Assembly: GCA_964498765.1 (NCBI GenBank)
Contig: CAZCIU010000095.1
Coordinates: 1-8,541, forward strand
Direction: 5' to 3'
Length of the DNA: 8,541 nt
From: UPXZ01 sp964498765
GTDB taxonomy: Bacteria; Bacteroidota; Bacteroidia; Bacteroidales; Paludibacteraceae
Below are positions 5,997 to 8,541 of the stretch, in pieces. A model generated the notes under the pieces. It did not search any database, had not been told where the DNA came from, and saw only the letters and a program-made list of their open reading frames with translations. Every line of letters begins with the position of its first letter. Positions within the stretch are counted from its first letter, which is position 1. Position numbers and translations under genes: made by a program.

Positions 5997-6632
5997 ATGA
6001 ATATAAAATCATTTACATTTAATTTATTGCAGGAAAATACCTTTCTGATTTGGGATGAAACAAAAGAAGCAGTCGTAATTGATGCCGGAATGATGTTTGA
6101 TCAGGAAAAGCAACTGATTAAGAATTTCATTGAGCAGAATGATTTGACATTGAAGCGAGTGCTAAATACACATTTGCATTTGGATCATCAGTTTGGCAAT
6201 AAATTTTTGTTTGACACTTATAATATTGCTCCTGAAGCAGGTCAAGAGGACGAATTTTTATTGGCAAAAGTGTATGAAGCTGCCCAAAGATGGGGATTAC
6301 CTTATACAGAACCAGTTCAAAAAATAGGTTCGTACATCACTGATAATCAGGAAATAAAATTCGGAAATACTACATTCGTAGCTTTGCATACGCCCGGACA
6401 TTCGCCAGGAAGTCATTCGTTTTATTGTAAAGAAGCCAATGCGGTTTTTGTGGGTGATGTACTTTTTAAGCGGTCGATTGGACGTACGGATTTTGAGCGC
6501 GGGGATTTTGATACGCTGATAAATTCTATTGAAGAGCGACTTTTTACGCTACCGGAAGATACGATAGTGTATAATGGTCACGGACCTACTACAACTATTG
6601 GTGAGGAAAAGCAGTATAATCCGTTCTTGTAG
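5997..6632 (+). CDS. MBL-fold metallo-hydrolase, YcbL/glyoxalase II-like
   Basis: This is a 211-residue, single-domain metallo-beta-lactamase-fold enzyme without signal peptide, probably cytoplasmic. The full two-metal ligand set is present: THLHLDH (58-64, giving H59, H61, D63, H64), H135 in HTPGHSPGS (131-139), D154 in FVGD, and H195 in GHGP. The tail pattern GRTDFERGDFDTLINSI...NGHGP...YNPFL closely resembles E. coli/Salmonella YcbL (type II glyoxalase, GloC), which hydrolyses S-D-lactoylglutathione in vitro. The C-terminal helical glutathione-binding domain of classical GloB is missing. Because Bacteroidetes often lack glutathione, the natural thioester substrate is unclear. The gene lies 62 bases after rsmG with no good promoter between, so it may be co-transcribed. 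It converges on nadD. Confidence 0.85.
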   Translation: MNIKSFTFNLLQENTFLIWDETKEAVVIDAGMMFDQEKQLIKNFIEQNDLTLKRVLNTHLHLDHQFGNKFLFDTYNIAPEAGQEDEFLLAKVYEAAQRWGLPYTEPVQKIGSYITDNQEIKFGNTTFVALHTPGHSPGSHSFYCKEANAVFVGDVLFKRSIGRTDFERGDFDTLINSIEERLFTLPEDTIVYNGHGPTTTIGEEKQYNPFL

Positions 6633-6635
6633 AAA

Positions 6636-6678
6636 ACGAATATCACGAATTTGAACGAATTTAACGAATTGTGCGAAT
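6636..6678. repeat. ACGAAT mini tandem repeat at convergent gene ends
   Basis: The hexamer ACGAAT occurs at 6636, 6645, 6655 and 6664, and a variant GCGAAT at 6673, a spacing of 9-10 bases. Between hexamers most units read roughly TT plus two variable bases. The array fills nearly all of the gap between the MBL stop codon (6630-6632) and the nadD stop codon (6678-6680), touching the latter. I find no conventional hairpin terminator here for either gene. Confidence 0.6.
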
Positions 6679-7262
6679 TAGTTTTTGTATAGATTATTTT
6701 CCTTAATAAATTGATACACATCAGGATGCAACCATTGGCTTGCGTCCTGATTGTTTTTAATCAGTTCGCGAATTTCAGTGGATGAAATTTCAAAAAACGG
6801 TGCTTCTTCCAAAATCTGCATATCAGAATAGATTTCTTCAAACGGCTCATAATCAAAGACTTTACGCGGATATACCAAAATGGAATACTCGTCCAAAATT
6901 GTCTGATAATCTTTCCACTGATCGAAAATCTGCATATTATCACTGCCAATCAGCAATATGAAATTGTCCTCCGGATATTTTTCGGTGAGTGCTTGAAGTG
7001 TATTGATTGTGTAGGACGGTTTCGGCATATCAAACTCAATATCAGAGACTTTCAAGTAGTCTTTATCTTCGGTAGCCATTTCTATCATACGCAGGCGAAG
7101 ATGTTCGTCGATAAGTTCAGATTGTTCTTTCAGCGGATTTCGTGGACTGACGATATACCAGATTTCATCCACTCCGGAATATTCGAAAATATATTCTGCT
7201 AACTGCGTGTGTCCAAGATGGATAGGATTAAAAGAACCGAAAAAAAGGCCGATGGATTTCAT
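6678..7262 (-). CDS. nadD: Nicotinate-nucleotide adenylyltransferase
   Basis: NadD joins nicotinate mononucleotide and ATP into deamido-NAD, the penultimate step of NAD synthesis. At 194 residues it is normal for the family. It carries the nucleotidyltransferase signature GSFNPIHLGH (9-18, with H15 and H18 as the HxGH pair), PSYTINTL (82-89), LLIGSDN (103-109) with the substrate-binding loop W116, and the C-terminal ISSTEIR (159-165) that binds ATP phosphates. The ATG is at the family's usual N-terminus. It lies 62 bases behind gmk on the same strand with no clear promoter between, so it is probably the last gene of a yicC-gmk-nadD transcript. The stop codon overlaps the final unit of the ACGAAT repeat. 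Confidence 0.96.
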   Translation of the reverse strand: MKSIGLFFGSFNPIHLGHTQLAEYIFEYSGVDEIWYIVSPRNPLKEQSELIDEHLRLRMIEMATEDKDYLKVSDIEFDMPKPSYTINTLQALTEKYPEDNFILLIGSDNMQIFDQWKDYQTILDEYSILVYPRKVFDYEPFEEIYSDMQILEEAPFFEISSTEIRELIKNNQDASQWLHPDVYQFIKENNLYKN

Positions 7263-7324
7263 TAATTTTGTTGATAGTTTGTTGTAAAATTGATTATCAT
7301 TTTATTTATCAAATTATTCTAAAT

Positions 7325-7891
7325 CTATGTAGTTTTCAGAAATTTACGTATTACTTTTTCTGCTTTTTGTTGCGCTTTTTCAAGATCATCATTCACAATA
7401 ATTCGGTCAAATTGCAAAGCAAAGCTCATTTCATATTCGGCCTTCCCTACCCTTTTTTCAATCATTTCTTCACTATCGGTGCAACGATTAATCAACCTTT
7501 CCCGAAGAGATTCGAGGGAAGGTGGCGACACAAAAATCGCCAAAGCATCATCTCCAAAGTACTCTTTCAAATTAATACCACCTAAAACATCCACGTCGAA
7601 AACAACAGTATGACCCTTGCCTGAAATCCGTTCTATTTCACTGCGAAGTGTCCCGTAATAGCAACCTGAATAAACCTCTTCGTATTCGATAAATTCCTTG
7701 TTTTCAATCCTTTGCTCAAATTCTTCCAGCGACAGGAAATAATACTCAATTCCATTGGCTTCATTGCCACGAGGCGGTCGCGAAGTGGCTGAAATTGAGA
7801 ATTCCAATCCTAAATCACGTGTCAATAAATAATTAATCAGGGTGCTTTTTCCGGAACCGGAAGGTGCTGAAAAAATAATTACTTTGGGCAT
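7325..7891 (-). CDS. gmk: Guanylate kinase
   Basis: Gmk phosphorylates GMP to GDP with ATP, in purine nucleotide and (p)ppGpp-related metabolism. The 188-residue protein has the P-loop APSGSGKST (9-17) and the GMP-binding segment SATSRPPRGNE (34-44) with S35, R38 and R41. EFIEYEEVYSGCYYGT (66-81) supplies the GMP-contacting Glu and Tyr residues. The lid arginines lie in SLRERLINRCTDSEE (128-142). The ATG at the start of MPKVIIFSAPSG fits the family exactly. It is 47 bases behind yicC and 62 bases ahead of nadD, all on the minus strand, an arrangement I recall as common in Bacteroidetes. No promoter matching the consensus is visible in the yicC-gmk gap. Confidence 0.97.
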   Translation of the reverse strand: MPKVIIFSAPSGSGKSTLINYLLTRDLGLEFSISATSRPPRGNEANGIEYYFLSLEEFEQRIENKEFIEYEEVYSGCYYGTLRSEIERISGKGHTVVFDVDVLGGINLKEYFGDDALAIFVSPPSLESLRERLINRCTDSEEMIEKRVGKAEYEMSFALQFDRIIVNDDLEKAQQKAEKVIRKFLKTT

Positions 7892-7938
7892 GTCTTTTGC
7901 TTTTGAATGATAAACTATAAATGTGTCAGAACTTAAAA

Positions 7939-8541
7939 TTACAGCGTATTCAGCACCTGTTCTTTGATTTGTTCCAATTCGTCTTTCATCATCACAACGA
8001 TTTTTTGCATTTCACTGTGGTTGGATTTGGAACCGAGCGTATTTACCTCACGACCAATCTCTTGTGCTATAAAACCGAGTTTTTTTCCGGCTGTTTTTTC
8101 CGTTTTCATCGTACTAATAAAATAATCCAGGTGATTTCTCAATCGCACTTTTTCTTCGTTCACATCCAGTTTTTCGATGTAGAAAATCAGTTCCTGTTCA
8201 AGGCGGTTTTTGTCGTAATCAATTTTGTCTGAAATAGTTTGCAGATTTTCTTCCAGACGAGTTTTAATTTTCTCAATCCGCTCATTTTCAAAAGGTTCTA
8301 TCTCAACCAACAACTCTCCTATCCGATTGATTTTTTCTGTCAGCACATTTTCAAGGGCATTTCCTTCCTGCACTCTGAATTCCACCAGCTGATTGATCGC
8401 ATCATCAATCAATTTCAAAATCTCATTCCACTCGTTATCGTCCAGTTCTTCAATCTCGGTTTTCATTGTATCCGGCAAGCGCATCAGAATAGAAAGCCAG
8501 TCCTGAGTGACCGGAATGCCGGTTTCTTTGGATAGTTCCTG
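7939..8541 (-). CDS. yicC: YicC-family endoribonuclease, C-terminal 200 residues
   Basis: The frame stays open to the window edge, so the 5' end is missing. The methionine at 8484 is internal, since the reading continues upstream with GIPVTQDWLSILMRLPD, which matches the middle of YicC proteins (the usual LRLPGV-like segment). YicC proteins are about 290 residues, so about 90 N-terminal residues lie outside. The visible part contains long, charged, probably coiled helices and the C-terminal DUF1732 signature FIAQEIGREVNTLGSKSN, ending in IVVMMKDELEQIKEQVLN. E. coli YicC has been reported to be an endoribonuclease acting on small RNAs such as RyhB. The role here is inferred from the family. 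Upstream of gmk-nadD in the same direction, it is likely the head of that operon as far as the window shows. Confidence 0.9.
   Translation of the reverse strand, partial: QELSKETGIPVTQDWLSILMRLPDTMKTEIEELDDNEWNEILKLIDDAINQLVEFRVQEGNALENVLTEKINRIGELLVEIEPFENERIEKIKTRLEENLQTISDKIDYDKNRLEQELIFYIEKLDVNEEKVRLRNHLDYFISTMKTEKTAGKKLGFIAQEIGREVNTLGSKSNHSEMQKIVVMMKDELEQIKEQVLNTL

Noticed and set aside
7290..7312. TTGAT...ATCAA inverted repeat between gmk and nadD
   Set aside because: The arms are only 5 bases with a 13-base loop and no T tract; this is expected by chance in such AT-rich DNA, so it is not called a terminator.
8482..8484. Methionine codon as the start of the YicC protein
   Set aside because: The frame continues upstream to the window edge with residues that fit the middle of YicC proteins, so this methionine is internal.

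Overview
The window looks like chromosomal DNA of a Bacteroidetes bacterium, probably order Bacteroidales. The signs are AT-rich intergenic DNA, promoters of the Bacteroidetes primary-sigma type (TTTG, about 20 bases, TAnnTTTG) with little Shine-Dalgarno signal, and proteins with a Bacteroidetes flavour. Examples are a free-standing biotin-bearing OadA-type decarboxylase subunit with a GGPAAP motif, and the yicC-gmk-nadD neighbourhood. The genus cannot be fixed from this sequence alone. It is a housekeeping region: I see no insertion sequence, phage gene, CRISPR array, tRNA, rRNA or defence system.

Layout, left to right. Bases 1-248 are AT-rich and hold no gene I can support. Three monocistronic genes follow on the minus strand, each with its own intrinsic terminator: aspS (aspartyl-tRNA synthetase), an oadA-like carboxyltransferase/biotin-carrier protein, and fabD (malonyl-CoA:ACP transacylase). 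Between fabD and rsmG lies a divergent intergenic region. Its two back-to-back promoters match the Bacteroidetes consensus well, and the fabD leader contains a strong hairpin. On the plus strand, rsmG (16S rRNA G527 methyltransferase) is followed by a YcbL-like metallo-beta-lactamase-fold hydrolase, with a GC-rich imperfect palindrome between them. These meet, tail to tail, a minus-strand cluster read as yicC (cut by the window edge), gmk and nadD. The junction is a five-unit ACGAAT mini-repeat that runs into the nadD stop codon.

The genes serve core functions: translation (aspS, rsmG), fatty-acid synthesis (fabD), pyruvate/oxaloacetate C4 metabolism (oadA), nucleotide and NAD supply (gmk, nadD), RNA turnover (yicC) and probably thioester detoxification (the MBL protein). 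Two gene starts lie downstream of the longest open frames. FabD starts at the ATG ending at 5136, and RsmG at the ATG at 5314; the upstream TTG of rsmG lies inside the promoter.

I found no clear new system. The points most worth a second look are the Thr-to-Pro change in the carboxyltransferase motif of OadA, the fabD leader hairpin, the ACGAAT tandem array, and the rsmG-MBL palindrome.
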